Origin: Cordilura impudica
Lineage: Eukaryota > Arthropoda > Insecta > Diptera > Scathophagidae
Reading direction: 5' to 3'
Length of the DNA stretch: 64,000 nt
Assembly (NCBI GenBank): GCA_963682025.1
Contig: OY821520.1
Coordinates: 237,645,364-237,709,363, forward strand
A program made the position numbers and the translations under genes. Shown here one piece after another: positions 9,456 to 21,880 of this stretch (position 1 is the first letter of the stretch; each line of letters begins with the position of its first letter). The notes under the pieces were generated by a model. The model made no database searches. It saw only the letters and a list, made by a program, of their open reading frames with translations, and was not told the origin of the DNA.

Positions 9456-11825
9456 ATGATCAGAATCTTGACCAAACAATGTGATGGTTTGCAGATTTGC
9501 CATATTAATGCTCAAAGTTTGAGAAATAAGATGGACGAATTTAGATTTATTTTTGAAAACTGTGGCATACATGTCATATGTGTCTCGGAAACGTGGTTTG
9601 ACTCCAATGACTCTAACTTATCAGTTTCTTTAAACGGACATGTCCTAGTAAGAGTCGACAGAGTAAGATATGCAGTGTGCCTATTTATGTTGCTATTTAT
9701 GTGAAAAAGGGCATAGTATTTAATATTTTATGCTATTCAGGTTCTGATGATTTGATCGATTATTTCTTCATTGAGATCATTTCTGAGAAAAGTAAATTAC
9801 TAGTTGGCTGCGTATATGGGCCTGATAAAAATATATGCATGAAATCATTTTTAACAGTTGTTAAGAATCAAATATAAATGTATGATTATATTGTAATCGC
9901 TGGCGACTTCAACTGCAATATCTCGACCGATTTTAGCCTTATAACTAGCATGACATTGCTAGGACTTACATCTCCCAATACAACTACACCCACTCATTTT
10001 ACAACTAATAGCAGTACCTTACTGGACCTGTTCTTTGTAAGTGATACACACAATGCTATCCTCTACGATCAAATTTCTGCACCCTGTTTTTCCACACATG
10101 ATCTAGTTATTATGACGTATAACTTTAAATTGCATGTTCCCATTCAGTCAATTACATATCGTGATTTCAAGAATTTAAACTAACCATTTCTTGAAGATGA
10201 ATTTTCTTAAATTGATTGGCAACAAATATATTACACGATTTCGGTGAATGATCAACTATCATTCCTTGAAAGCAATATAATAAATTTGTTTAAGTAATCA
10301 GTACCACTAAAAACTAATATAATACGTTCAACGAAAAATCCATGGTTCTCATATAGAATACAATAATCCATTAATCGAAGAGACCTCGCTTACTCTCGAA
10401 TACTGAATACTGTGCTGCAAGAAATGAAACTCGCAAGATAATTAAGCAAGCAAAATCGAATTTCTACGTCGATTATTTCTCATCAGCCTTAGGATCCAGA
10501 AAAACGTGGCAAACGATTAGAGAAATTGGCATCGGCAAAGATATGAAAAACGAACCGGTGTCCTTTGATCCTGACGTTGTAAATGAACAGTTCGTTAATA
10601 TTCCTATGGTGGTAGCAGACATGAGTTACTACAATAATTACTTTTTTAATCACTTTGATCCCTCAATTAACCAATTTAGTTTTGATTGTGTAAATGAGAT
10701 TGTTGTTTTGAAAAGTTGTATGTCTATTAAATCAAATGCTGTTGGAGCGGACGAAATTAATCCTAAATTTCTCAAAATTCTTCTCCCTCAAATTTTGCCA
10801 TTCGTAACACATATATTTAATAGCATAATAACTACTAGCTGCTATCCTACTAAATGGAAAAATTCAAAAATTATCACAATACCCAAAACGAAATCCGATT
10901 ATAGACCAATTGCAATATTATCATTTTTATCTAAAGCTTTTGAAAGAATCATTCACAAACAAATATCACTTTATCTAAATACACACAATCTATTAACAGA
11001 TTCGTCAGTCTGGGTTTCGAAGAAAACATAGCTGTATTACTGCTTTGGTAGATGTAGCGGAGGATATAAGGAAAGAGATTGATGCAGGGAAGACAAATTT
11101 TTTAATACTGTTAGATCACTCGAAAGCTTTAGATACTGTTGATCACAATATTTTATGCTATAAGCTTAAAAACAAGTTCAATTTCTCAACTACTGCCACA
11201 CGTTTAATATCGACCTATCTTGATAACAGATATCAGTTTGTTCAAAGTATTTCAGCCCGATCTAAATTACTGACAGTTAGAAGAGGTGTTCCGCAAGGAT
11301 CAATTGTAGGCACTCTTCTGTTTTCTCTTTATGCGAATGATCTTCCGAACCAACTTCAGTATTGTACGATGTACAACTTTACATCAGCTGTAACGTTTCT
11401 ATGATTCAACAATGTATCACAATTTTGAATGAGGAACTTCAGAGGGTCAATACCTGGGCTACAGCAAATGGACTTAGCATAAATCCAAGGAAGTCTAAAT
11501 GCCTTGTTATTCAAGCACGATTTAATAGAACTGTTTATATACCTGATCTAAATCTTAATAATGAACGTATAGAAACTGTAAATTCAGCAAAAAAATCTAG
11601 AAATCTTCTTCAACAATACTCTTCCATGGTCCGACCACATTAACTATGCATGTGGTAGAACTTTTTCGATGCTAAGAACACTTTGGTCAACGCAGCATTG
11701 CACAACCATCAATATTAGATCACTTATTTCAAAAACCTATTTAATGCCAATTCTGATGTATGGATGTGTGAATTGTTTGCTGAATGTGATGCTGCTAGCA
11801 GAGATAAATTCAACTCTGCATTTAA
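9456..11825 (+). pseudogene. LINE (CR1/jockey-type) ORF2, endonuclease plus reverse transcriptase, frameshifted
   Basis: The domains run in order across six frames. Endonuclease: QICHINAQSLRNKMDEF (about 9490), VICVSETWFDSN, VGCVYGP, IAGDFNCNIS (9895) and FSTHDLVI (10100). Reverse transcriptase: KSNAVGADEINPKFLKILLP (10730), SDYRPIAILSFLSKAFERII (10900), FLILLDHSKALDTVDHNIL (11100), RRGVPQGSIVGTLLFSLYAN (11280). The YADD box is damaged: the remaining DVQLYIS is out of frame with the preceding part. The thumb region follows to about 11780. No ORF1 or 3' tail is present; the 3' end is cut by element X at 11826. The copy at 28566-29637 is the same general type. Confidence 0.8.
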
Positions 11826-14800
11826 CAAGTAAGAGTGTTAAATTTGGCTGTGCCGAATCTTTGATACCCTCCACCTCGGTTTGAGTCTTGATAATAAATG
11901 TAAATGAAAAAGTAAACAATCTGTTAAACTTAATACCAAATTATTTCAGCAAATTCTTTGGGTTGGTTTTCGTCTTTTCTATTATTTCGGATTTTTTTCG
12001 GTGTTTGCGTTTTGGTCATCGTGGTTGCTGATCGGCATGCATTTAGGTTATATATCTATATGCATACGTTTCCGGTTATATGACATAACTTCTCGTTTAA
12101 TTTAGTTTTTGCTAATTAAATAGCTAGCCCTAACCTCCATTGCAAAGGTAATGGTTGTGTAGGGTGGCTATATGCATTAAATCGTGCTATTTTGGCTTTT
12201 AACTGGCCAAATATTTCTTCATTGCGGCCATATAGGTCGGATGGAGTAACAAAATAATAACCGAAAAAAGCTCTCTCAACTTTTTTTTCAAAAAAATATT
12301 GCCATATTTGGAAAACATAGAGAATAAATTTATAATAATAAATAATTAAATTAGGGATGCCAAACCCAAAAGACCAAATATCGCAAAAATTTTAAATAAA
12401 ATAATTTGTTATCTTTATTTTCTGAAGAACTTCAAATATTCATCCAAAAAAAAATTGTGAAAATTTATATATAAATAACATTCGCATCAAATTGCGTTTA
12501 TTTATGTAACAATTTTTATGTTCGCAATTTTTAAATATCATTTGAGGTTTTATAAAATTCATTGAATTTAAATTAATGTTTTCTGTAGTCCGATTCTGTA
12601 AATTTTAACGATCCGACAATCGCAAAATATATAGACAGCTATTGTTGTTTGCACTAAGGATTAAGTGATTCACTAAGTACATACATCTTAACGACAGTCG
12701 ATAAATCTATTTTTCTATTTATTTAAATTGTAAATGAGTGGCATCTCTGTCAAAATAAGCGAAAAACACACAGAAGAATAGAAAAAAACAAATTACTTCG
12801 TGTTTGACAGGATGATTTTATGTTTATGTTTAATATCTTTATTTTTTTACTAATATTTCTGTTTATTTATTTGAAAATGAAATAATGAATTGAATATGCT
12901 ATTTAATTTTTTTATTTATATAAAAAAGTTTTTTAATAAAAGCAAAATATTTTCACTATTTTATGATTTTTATACCCTATACCACTATGTGGTTTGGGTA
13001 TAATGACTTTGTGCTGCTGTTTGTAACAACCAAAAATATTTGACCTAGACCCATCTTTAATTATACCGATCGAATCAGAATCACTTTCTGAGTTGATTTA
13101 ACAATGTCCGTCCGTCCGTCCGTCCGTCCGTCCGTCCGTCTGTGTGTCCATGTAAAGCTTGTAATCAAACTGCAGGTCGCAAATATGAATATATTTTGAT
13201 GAAATTTGGTATTTGATCTTCTATCGGCCATGAGATGAACGCTATTGAAATTGGTGAGAATCGGTCCATGTTCAGACCTAGCCCCCATACAAATTACCCA
13301 TATGAAATTGACATAAATTGCCATAAGATCGAAATTGTCATATAGATCTTACTCAAATTGGGTTTGTATGCGTTCATTACATCCACTAATGAGTAGTCCA
13401 AAAATGATCCCTTTGACCCCATATAGAGCTGCTTCCCGATCTTCACTTAAATCTATTAAAAAACAAAAATATTGCACTGATTCTTCTCAAATTTTGTTTG
13501 TACATATTTTTGCAAAATACAAGAGACTTTACCAAACATGATCAGGATCGGTCCATTTTTGGACCTAGTCCCTTTATAGATATAGCATCCGATATGAACT
13601 TTTTCATATCTGCAGCCAAAAAAATTAATAAAAATCCCACTCAAATTTGGTTTATGCTTATTTTCTATATCGAAGTAGTTGGACCGAAAGATAGGGTCTC
13701 TAAACCATGGTATAGGGTATCATATAGTCGGTCTAGACCGACTATAATTTTCTTACTTGTTATTTATGTATGACGACATTTCAACCTAAAAATTTAAGTT
13801 TTTATCGATTGAATAAAAAACACAAAAATGGTTGTCGTTTAGATAACAACAACAGCTGACTTTAACAATAGCGAATATCGTTTAAAAATTTTACTGATAA
13901 TTTTGCTATTTCCTTTTTTAACGATTCGACTATCGTTAAAAGAAGTTACTGAAAAGCTGTTATGCCATTATTTTTTTTAAATGTAAAAATTTTTTAAATG
14001 TAAACATATTTGGTGTTTTTTTTGGAATTTCAATTTGTGTTTAACGAATAAAATTTATATATTAAAGATGCAATTGATGTCTTCTAAATTTAAAATTATT
14101 AATTCCGACGTTTTGATATGATTTTCTGAAATTCAATTAATATTTCTAATTTATAATTTGAAATTTTAATTCCAGTTTTTAGAATTGATATTTTCTAAAA
14201 TTTGAATGGAAAATTTAAAAAGTGCAATTTTGTATATATGTGAATAATAGTGCTTTAGTAATTATAAATTTGATGTAATCGCAATCAGATATTTTGTAGG
14301 TAAAGCAGAATAATATTCTATATAACTATGTAGAACTGTTTTGAAAGCAAAAAACTCGTTGATGAACTCGGTAACTCTATTTTGTAAAGACAACAAAAAG
14401 TTAATATGCCAAACTTATGTTCATATTTGTAAAAGAATAATGAAAAAACGTATGAAATAAAAGACCAGTCCGTGTATACTCTTAACATTGTTCTGTTTGA
14501 TATCTATTTGAAAATATTGACATTCATGTTAAAATAGAAATAACTATGTATTGCAAAGCTAATTAGAACAAAAATTGTGGCGCCATCTACTGTGGCATAG
14601 TCACGCTGAGCAAAATGAAGTGACACTCTGTTAATGCGAAAGAAATGTATTTTCCCCACAACAAAATATTGCAGAAATTTATGTAAATAAAACAATATAC
14701 CGATTTATTTCTAACATGCAGTTATTATGGATATACATATATAGAATATATGTATATTATTTGTATTATTTAATATGTGTATGTATGTATATGTAAATAT

Positions 14801-15736
14801 TACACACAAAAAATACAACATCAAACGTTATTTTTGTGTTTTTCTCTTTAAATAAATTAATACATAAAATTTTTTTTTGTTAAATTTACACTGTTTTTTT
14901 TTTTTATTACCAACTAGGTATTTTAGCATTATTTGCTTTAGATGTTGGTGAATTTTTACTCCCTTTATATTAACTCGTAGTGTTTGCTTGTCGAAAAAAT
15001 TTTGGATCAATTTTAGCCCCTTTCCCGTGACCCAATCGGTCTGAAACTTTGCAGGCAGGCTCGTGGCAATGACAGAAATGATCTGGTAAATTTTTTAAGT
15101 GATGCCAAAACAATGGAAACTTTTAAATTTTTCTACCAGAGTTGATAAAAAATTTACAAAGGGTTAGTTTTTATTATATTATTACCACAACGACCACAAA
15201 AACAACAAGTCCAGCTATGACAACTATATAACATTTAGAATAACAACAAGAACACTATAGAAACATCATATTTTTATTTTTTTTTTTTAATTTTTCAGAG
15301 ATTTCCCTGGACCGTTTCCACCGATTTTAATGATTTTTGAAACAGAAATCTTCCCATAGCTGTCCTACTGAGGGCGTGATCGTGACAAGTAGAACATAGA
15401 AAATCATATTTTTCCAAGACTTTTTTTAGTTCTTCATTCATATCTCGGGCTCTAATCAACCTATTTGTGCGATTTTAAATAGCAAACTTCTCAGAATGTT
15501 GGTGAATCAGTTTTTATGCCAACGAGTACACTAGCTGCCCGATTGAAGTTGGCATCGTGATTTCCACAGACGGACAGACGGACAGAGGGACAGACGGACA
15601 TCGCTTTATCACCTCCGCTTGTTATAAGGATCCCAAATATATATATTTTTTTTGGGGTCCAGAATTTTTTTTCTAATTATTACAAACGGAATGACAAAAT
15701 TATATATACCCTCTGCACATTGGGGTGGAGGGTATA
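11826..15736 (-). mobile_element. Element X copy 1 (large Helentron-like element), with nested family A
   Basis: In its own 5'-3' direction (minus strand) it starts TATACCCTCCACCCC (15736) and has a (GTCC/GTCT)n run near 15600-15545. It ends with GGTGGAGGGTATC, the hairpin ATTCGGCACAGCCAAAT, then a short spacer and CTCTTACTTG next to TT (11826). Most of 11884-14580 is repeated in inverted order at 33600-27790, and 14735-15736 at 26490-25618. That shows this is a single dispersed element seen twice, not unrelated repeats. The piece 14581-14734 has no match in copy 2. No coding region was found. Family A copy 2 lies inside at 12971-13759. Confidence 0.65.
12971..13759 (+). mobile_element. Family A repeat copy 2, nested in element X
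   Basis: Near full length. 5' TATACCCTATACCA; seven TCCG-type units at 13107-13140; 3' palindrome centred on TCTAGA; ends TTTTCTTACTTG before TT. It is absent from the matching position of element X copy 2, which proves later insertion. Confidence 0.8.
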
Positions 15737-15770
15737 AAAAAGGTAATGCTTTGTAAAAAATCCACATTTT

Positions 15771-16486
15771 TATACCCTATACCACTATGTGGTTTGGGTA
15801 TAATGACTTTGTGCTGCTGTTTGTAACAACCAAAAATATTTGACCTAGACCCATCTTTAATTATACCGATCGAATTAGAATCACTTTCTGAGTTGATTTA
15901 ACAATGTCCGTCCGTCCGTCCGTCCGTCCGTCTGTGTGTCCATGTAAAGCTTGTAATCAAACTGCAGATCGCAAATATGAATATATTTTGATGAAATTTG
16001 GTATATAAGCTTTTATCGGCCATGGGATGAACGCTATTGAAATTGGTGAGAATCGGTCCATGTTCAGACCTAGCCCCCATACAAATTACCCATATGAAAT
16101 CGACATAAATTGCCATAAGATCCAAATTGTCATATAGATCTTACTCAAATTGGGTTTGTATGCGTTCATTACATCCACTAATGAGTAGTCCAAAAATGAT
16201 CCCTTTGACCCCATATAGAGCTGCTTCCCGATCTTCACTTAAATCTATTAAAAAACAAAAATATTGCACTGATTCTTCTCAAAATACAAGAGACTTTACC
16301 AAACATGATCAGCATCCGATATGAACTTTTTCATATCTGCAGCCAAAAAAATTAATAAAAATCCCACTCAAATTTGGTTTATGCTTATTTTCTATATCGA
16401 AGTAGTTGGACCGAAAGATAGGGTCTCTAAACCATGGTATAGGGTATCATATAGTCGGTCTAGACCGACTATAATTTTCTTACTTG
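15771..16486 (+). mobile_element. Family A repeat copy 3 (internal deletion), first of a tandem pair
   Basis: Same ends as copy 2. It lacks about 70 bp relative to copy 2: one gap near 16283, and the part between GATCAG and CATCCGATATG near 16310. It is followed directly by copy 4 in the same direction. Confidence 0.8.
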
Positions 16487-16488
16487 TT

Positions 16489-17276
16489 ATACCTATACCA
16501 CTATGTGGTTTGGGTATAATGACTTTGTTGTGCTGTTTGTAACAACCAAAAATATTTGACCTAGACCCATCTTTAATTATACCGATCGAATCAGAATCAC
16601 TTTCTGAGTTGATTTAACAATCTCCGTCCGTCCGTCCGTCTATCCGTCCGTCTGTGTGTTCATGTAAACTTTGTAATCAAACTGCAGGTCGCAAATATGA
16701 ATATATTTTGATGAAATTTGGTATATAAGCTTTTATCGGCCATGGGATGAACGCTATTGAAATTGGTGGGAATCGGTCCATGTTCAGACCTAGCCCCCAT
16801 ACAAATTACCCATATGAAATCGACATAAATTGCCATAAGATCCAAATTGTCATATAGATCTTACTCAAATTGGGTTTGTGTGCGTTCATTACATCCATTA
16901 ATGAGTAGTCCAAAAATGATCCCTTTGGCCCCATATAGAGCTGCTTCCCGATCTTCACTTAAATCTATTAAAAACAAAAATATTGCACTGATTCTTCTCA
17001 AATTTTGTTTGTATATATTTTTGCAAAATAAAAGAGACTTTAACAAACATGATCAGGATCGGTCCATTTTTGGACCTAGTCCCCATATAGATATATCATC
17101 CGATATGAACTTTTTCATATCTGCAGCCAAAAAAAATTAATAAAAATCCCACTCAAATTTGGTTTTTGCTTATTTTCTATGTCCAGTTAGTTGGGCCTAA
17201 GAGATGATAGAGTTTCTAAACGCATGGTATAGGGTATCGTATAGTCGGTCTAGACCGACTATAATTTTCTTACTTG
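16489..17276 (+). mobile_element. Family A repeat copy 4, second of the tandem pair
   Basis: It begins TATACCTATACCACTATG only two bases (TT) after the CTTACTTG end of copy 3 and ends CTTACTTG at 17276. The second insertion used the TT target left at the end of the first. Confidence 0.8.
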
Positions 17277-18601
17277 TTGTCATTCAAATCATACCCTCAT
17301 TTACACTAACATTGTACTAGAATTTCTTTAAAAATAACCAAGACAATCTACTAAATAATTTATATGTTCATCGGTATCTCTTTCCTAATAAGCAAAATAA
17401 AAGTTTATTCCTAAAAAAAACATTTTGCGGAAAAAAACCATAAAATAAAATTTCAATTTCAAAGCTGCATTACTTTTCAATAATTTAATGAAAAAAATGA
17501 GATTGGCAAACTTTTATTTAAATTTCTTCGTCTCATCTAAATAATTCTATTTAAGTAAGAATATAATCAATGTTAAGTTATTAGATTAAGCTATTCTCAG
17601 CGTTTTTTAAATATTCGTGTACAGTGTACATTACTGATTTAAAGATTTATATTTTACAATAAGCAATTGTAAATAAATTAGTTAATATATATTTTTTAAA
17701 AACTGGCGATAATTTTCCACAAACAAAAATAACTTTGTATTTCCGAACATACAGACACTCTTGAAAATATCCGTGCCCAGCTATATTTTTCAAGCATACT
17801 ACTACTGACTGTTGATAAATTTTAAAGATAATTGAATTAGTATATTCGATAATTGATCACTGTGTGTATTACCGCAGTAGTTTTAGTGTTGAAAAACCGC
17901 AGAGAAGATCAGAAGATCAGTTCTGATGAAATGAACAGTTATTAATTACTTGTGTTTTTCTACTTGTCGCTTAAAATTAAATTAACAATAAAATGGATTT
18001 TCATAAACCCATTTTTTATTGCCTTCACATCTCAAGTAATCAATCACTACAGTGGCGGTCATAAGATATTCAACACAAATGCCGACTGTTTGATGGATTC
18101 ACAATGTAAAGAATTATTGTGATTTTACTTTGAAATTTTTTAGTTTCTTTTATAAAATAATATTTCAGGGCTTAAACAGATTTCGATATTATTTAAACGT
18201 TATTTTAGAGCTCCAGAATTTCTTTAAGAACTATGAAAAAACCAAGTAGATTTTAGAACTAAATTATAGTTTGGAATTTAGTACATTAGTTGGTCTCAAC
18301 TGGTTACCCTAAACTACTATAAATCGCAAAACGTCTTTTTTTAAAATAAAATTCTTAAATAAATTCTATTTGATTTTTGGCACTTTTAAGGTTATACAGA
18401 ATTAGCTTTGAGTTCGAGTTTTTAAAATATTGACTTTTCTCAAAAAAATATACTAAAGAATTTCCATTTGGTTTTAAGAATTCATAAAAAGGCGCGTAAA
18501 TAGTTTCTCAATCCGAAAGACGTTTATTATTATTTAGTTCTTAAACCAGTTTGGATGAATTTCGAACCGTAAAAGGCAAGTCATTTAGTAACAAACACTA
18601 A
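17277..18601. other. AT-rich spacer; possible solo Tc1-like terminus at 18051
   Basis: No coding sequence seen. At 18049-18075 TACAGTGGCGGTCATAAG resembles a Tc1-like inverted terminus after a TA target, but no matching second end was found. Confidence 0.3.
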
Positions 18602-18971
18602 TGCCCGTTTTCTCAATAGGCGATTATCTTTTATCTCAACGAGAAACTGCCGATTAAAGAAATTTGGTTTTCTCAACGTCTGGTTTGCTTCTATTTTGTC
18701 ACAAAGCTAACCGGCACTCATCTGCCAATTATTTATTTATCGTACAGATAAATTATTCCCCCAACTTTCATATCAATTTTGAGAGGCATTGCCAACTGAA
18801 AATAATTCTCCCAACTTTCATACGTATTTTGAGAAGCATTGCCAACTGAAAATAATGTTTTTGTCGGTACATTGAGAAAATCAAAATTGTTAACCGACAG
18901 TTTATCAGTCCAATAAATTTATGTCCTGGTTAAGTAACAGACAGTTTGACGATACATTGAGAAAACCGGCA
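18602..18971 (+). mobile_element. TAA-flanked inverted-repeat element F, copy 1 (PIF/Harbinger-like MITE)
   Basis: The ends are TGCCCGTTTTCTCAAT and ATTGAGAAAACCGGCA, flanked by TAA on both sides. A 3-bp TWA duplication is typical of PIF/Harbinger. Inside is a tandem duplication of CCCAACTTTCATA...TTGCCAACTGAAAATAAT. A second copy is at 37488-37809. Confidence 0.65.
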
Positions 18972-18975
18972 TAAA

Positions 18976-19419
18976 TCTATTATATTAATAGGTAAGGCGA
19001 TGTCTTCTTACCGATGATTTGTTAAACAGTTTTCTCCCGATTTTGATCAAACGTATCTTATTTGAAAGGAATTTATTTTTAGCTGTCCACCAGATTTACA
19101 GAATTTTTTGGAGTAAATTACATTTAAAGTTGCTGCTAACACATACATAAAATTATACAATGCTATGTGTGTGTTTAATAAATTTGTTAATGTGAGTTTG
19201 TTTTTATCATTCACAATAATAATTGTATTGAATTGGAAAATAATTTTGGACGTAAACCAATAACTTGACATAAACCAATAACGACAATAATCGATATTTA
19301 AAAAGTGTTGAATTGCAAATGGGCTAAAACTGATTAGCATACCTTTATGGTCTTTATTAAATGAAAAAATAAATTTTTTTAGAATTTGCACTCGAATTTT
19401 GAGGGTTGGAATCTGCTAG
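18976..19419 (+). mobile_element. Small non-autonomous Helitron, copy 2
   Basis: Starts TCTATTATATTAATAGG after A and ends CTCGAATTTTGAG plus spacer and CTAG before T. It lies 4 bp after element F. Confidence 0.7.
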
Positions 19420-20155
19420 TTAGTATTAATAGTTTATAAAATAATCTTCCATTTGTTTTTACGAAGTAAAGCGCAAATAGTTTTTAGTCTCAAAAGAAGT
19501 TCATAAATTCGAACTACAAAATGGTAATGAACCCGAAATTAAGGCTAATTTATAATCTAGAAAATAGTCAACCATTTAGTTCTACTAAGTATTCCTGAAC
19601 TTTGAACTACAAAAAGCTTTTAAACACGAAATTGAAACTAGCTTATCGTTTAGAAAACAGTCTGACAGGTTGGATTTGTCCTGGAATATTTCTAGATTTG
19701 AGCATCAAAGGGACTAAACTGAAGTAGAATATGTGTTCTGTAGTGAAATTATCTATCTTTGTAATGACAATAATCGGTAGTGAAGAAATCAATTGGTTTC
19801 GAAAATTCAACAATTTGACTACGGCATTTTTTCATTATCTATTTGGAGAATCCCACATCTGGTTGATATGCAAATAAATTGGAAATTAGTTGACACAGAA
19901 GTAGTTTTTTTTAGCTCGGAAAGTAGTAAAGCCGTTCGAAAATAAGTTAATTAATTTCAAGAGAATTCGGAACTACGAGGCAACAACAAATGGAACGTTT
20001 TCCACTTGCTTGAAAGGCTTAGGTTGGGTTTTAGGGAAACCAGTTAAATTTAGTTTAGTAAAATTTATTTTTTTAAGAATTAACAACTCTCCAAATATTC
20101 TAAACTGACATTACAAAAACTTGGTTAAATAAATTTTAACAATTTGATTAAGAAG
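19420..20155. other. Spacer, nothing recognised
   Basis: AT-rich. Phrases such as ATTTAGTTC and GAACTACAAAA recur loosely, but no unit length or coding match could be defined. Confidence 0.4.
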
Positions 20156-20159
20156 GCCT

Positions 20160-20358
20160 GTCAAAAACTCGCTCCTAAAGAAAGTTATTGAGAGCAAACA
20201 AATTTTTATCACAATTATCTTCAATATAAGCTCAATTTTGTGAGTGACTGTTTACCGTTTGGGTTGTAGTACATCCCAATATTTATGGCATTCCTGTGTT
20301 TATATTTCTTAGTATTTGTATACTATTTTTAAAGCGCACTTAGATTGTGGTATAAATA
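20160..20358 (+). promoter_or_regulatory. Promoter of Gly-rich gene 2
   Basis: TATAAATA at 20351-20358 is 57 bp before the ATG. AACTCGCTCCTAAAGAA and AATTTTGTGAGTGACT (20234-20249) match the promoter of gene 1 in order. The spacing from the second block to TATA is 117 bp here and 97 bp in gene 1. Confidence 0.6.
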
Positions 20359-20407
20359 ATAGTTTAACAAATTGATTGATCATCATTGTGTTATCGTGTT
20401 GCACAAG

Positions 20408-20631
20408 ATGAAATTCTACGCTCTGTTTATTTTCGTATTAGCTTCAATAGCTGTTGCCTTGGGTAAGATATCACTTTGCCAAATAGATTTTTCCTTTGAG
20501 TTTAAAAAATAATCCTTAACATTAATTATACAGGAAATCCTAATCCTCATCCGGGCGGTGGTGGAGGTGGCGGCGGTGGTGGTGGTTCAAGTGGTGGTGG
20601 AGGCGGCGGCGGCGGTGGTGGCGGCAAGTAG
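20408..20631 (+). CDS. Secreted glycine-rich peptide 2 (two exons)
   Basis: Exon 1 is 20408-20462, the intron is 20463-20533 (71 nt, GTAAGA...ACAG) and exon 2 is 20534-20631, giving 50 residues. The signal peptide is MKFYALFIFVLASIAVALG; the mature part is NPNPHP, eleven Gly, SS, eleven Gly and Lys. It is paralogous to the gene at 7207: same exon-intron design, promoter blocks and terminal lysine, 13.2 kb apart in the same direction. It differs in the spacer (SS against ASLF) and lacks the acidic QPEPKP part. AATAAA follows at 20689-20694. Function is unknown; secretion is the only safe statement. Confidence 0.85.
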
Positions 20632-20688
20632 TTGTATTTTCACTTGTGCTTACGTATGATGACAAATGAATGCATTTGGTTGATTTAG

Positions 20689-20694
20689 AATAAA
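20689..20694 (+). terminator. Poly(A) signal of Gly-rich gene 2
   Basis: AATAAA, 57 bp after the stop codon, followed by an A run at 20702-20712. Confidence 0.6.
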
Positions 20695-20825
20695 TTTATT
20701 GCAAAAAAAAAAACTGTTTGTTAAAATTTTGTGGGCCGGAAAAAATTAAATTGGAAAGTTGTAGTCGAAAATAGTTCAACAAATGTTTAGTTCCTAATCA
20801 GACAGGGAGAGGTCATTAATGTGAA

Positions 20826-21168
20826 CTAGCAGAAGATTCCAGCGCTCAAAATTGGAGTGCAATTTCTAGGCGGCTTTATTTTTCAACTTAGCCAATTCAC
20901 CAACCAACACTTTTATGGTTTATTATTATTGTGAATGAAGATAAAAAACTCATTAACAAATTTAATAAAACATAATTTTATGTATTTGTTAGTAGCAACT
21001 TTAAATGCAATTTACTCAAAATAAAGGAAAAAATTTAAAAATCTGTAAATCTGCAAAATGGCTAAAAGGAAATACCTTTCAAATAATATAAGTTTGGTCA
21101 AAATCGGGATAAAACGGTAGAACAAAACATTGGTCACAAGAAATCGCTTAGCCTATTAATATTATAGA
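20826..21168 (-). mobile_element. Small non-autonomous Helitron, copy 3
   Basis: Minus-strand TCTATAATATTAATAGGC (21168 inward) to CTAG (20829-20826), flanked by A and T. The 3' hairpin region is diverged (CTCAAAATTGGAG in plus-strand terms). Confidence 0.7.
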
Positions 21169-21189
21169 TATGTATAAAATAAAATTAAA

Positions 21190-21880
21190 ACGAATTTAAG
21201 TGGGGTTTCCAGGTAGTTGTTGTCTGCGTTCCATTGAAAAGGTGAGTTTTCTTAAAAACTAAAAAATTTTTATTTCTTCTTGCCAATCAATTTAATCATC
21301 CCAACCACACCAAGTAATCCAACATGACCTTGATTTTTTAACTACTTTGCCGTAATCTTTTCGGTATTGCTTCTCCTTCTGCCAAGATATTCGCTTAATT
21401 GTTCGTTCTTTGAAGGTCGTTGTTATAGATCGAAGTCGCACCACCCACAATGAAGTGTTCCACTTTGCTCTGGTGCTCAAAAAGCATTGTTTTAGAGATA
21501 TTACTGCGTGGCTGTTTTTCCAAAAAATTTTGTGTTTTTGGAAGCAATCGAGATTTGATGCGTTTGAGGTTCAAACTATCTGTAAAATGACGTTGACTGA
21601 TTGTCGCAAAAGTAACAACACTATCAGCAAGATCTTTAATTGTCAATCGATGATTTTTCAGCACCAAATCTTTGATTTCCTTGACCTGTTGTTCATCAGT
21701 TGATGGCTTTTCTCGTCAAGGGCGCTCTTTGTCTTCGAAGCTGTCTTCCTGGAACTGTTTATACCACTGCAACATTCTTAACATTTCTGCGGCAGACATT
21801 TCATTCTGCAAACAAAATTTTATGGAACTGCAACAAAATCAAACATTATTAAAATTGGCAAATTCACTTTAAGTTGTTTT
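21190..21880 (-). pseudogene. mariner-family transposase, broken
   Basis: The minus strand reads NEMSAAEMLRMLQWYKQF (about 21800-21755), then KPSTDEQQVKEIKDLVLKNH, RLTIKDLADSV, HFTDSLNLKRIKSRLLPKTQ, NFLEKQ and FIVGGATSIY. This matches mariner: N-terminal helix-turn-helix, then the 'LGLKRVxSRxVPKxLNFLxK' linker, then the catalytic 'IxTGDExW'. Here the GDE motif is GGA, so the first catalytic Asp is lost. There is a deletion between the helices and at least two stops and frameshifts. The second and third catalytic Asp regions are not readable. Confidence 0.65.

Noticed and set aside
18049..18075. Tc1-like terminus CAGTGGCGGTCATAAG
   Set aside because: No second end was found, so no element can be delimited.
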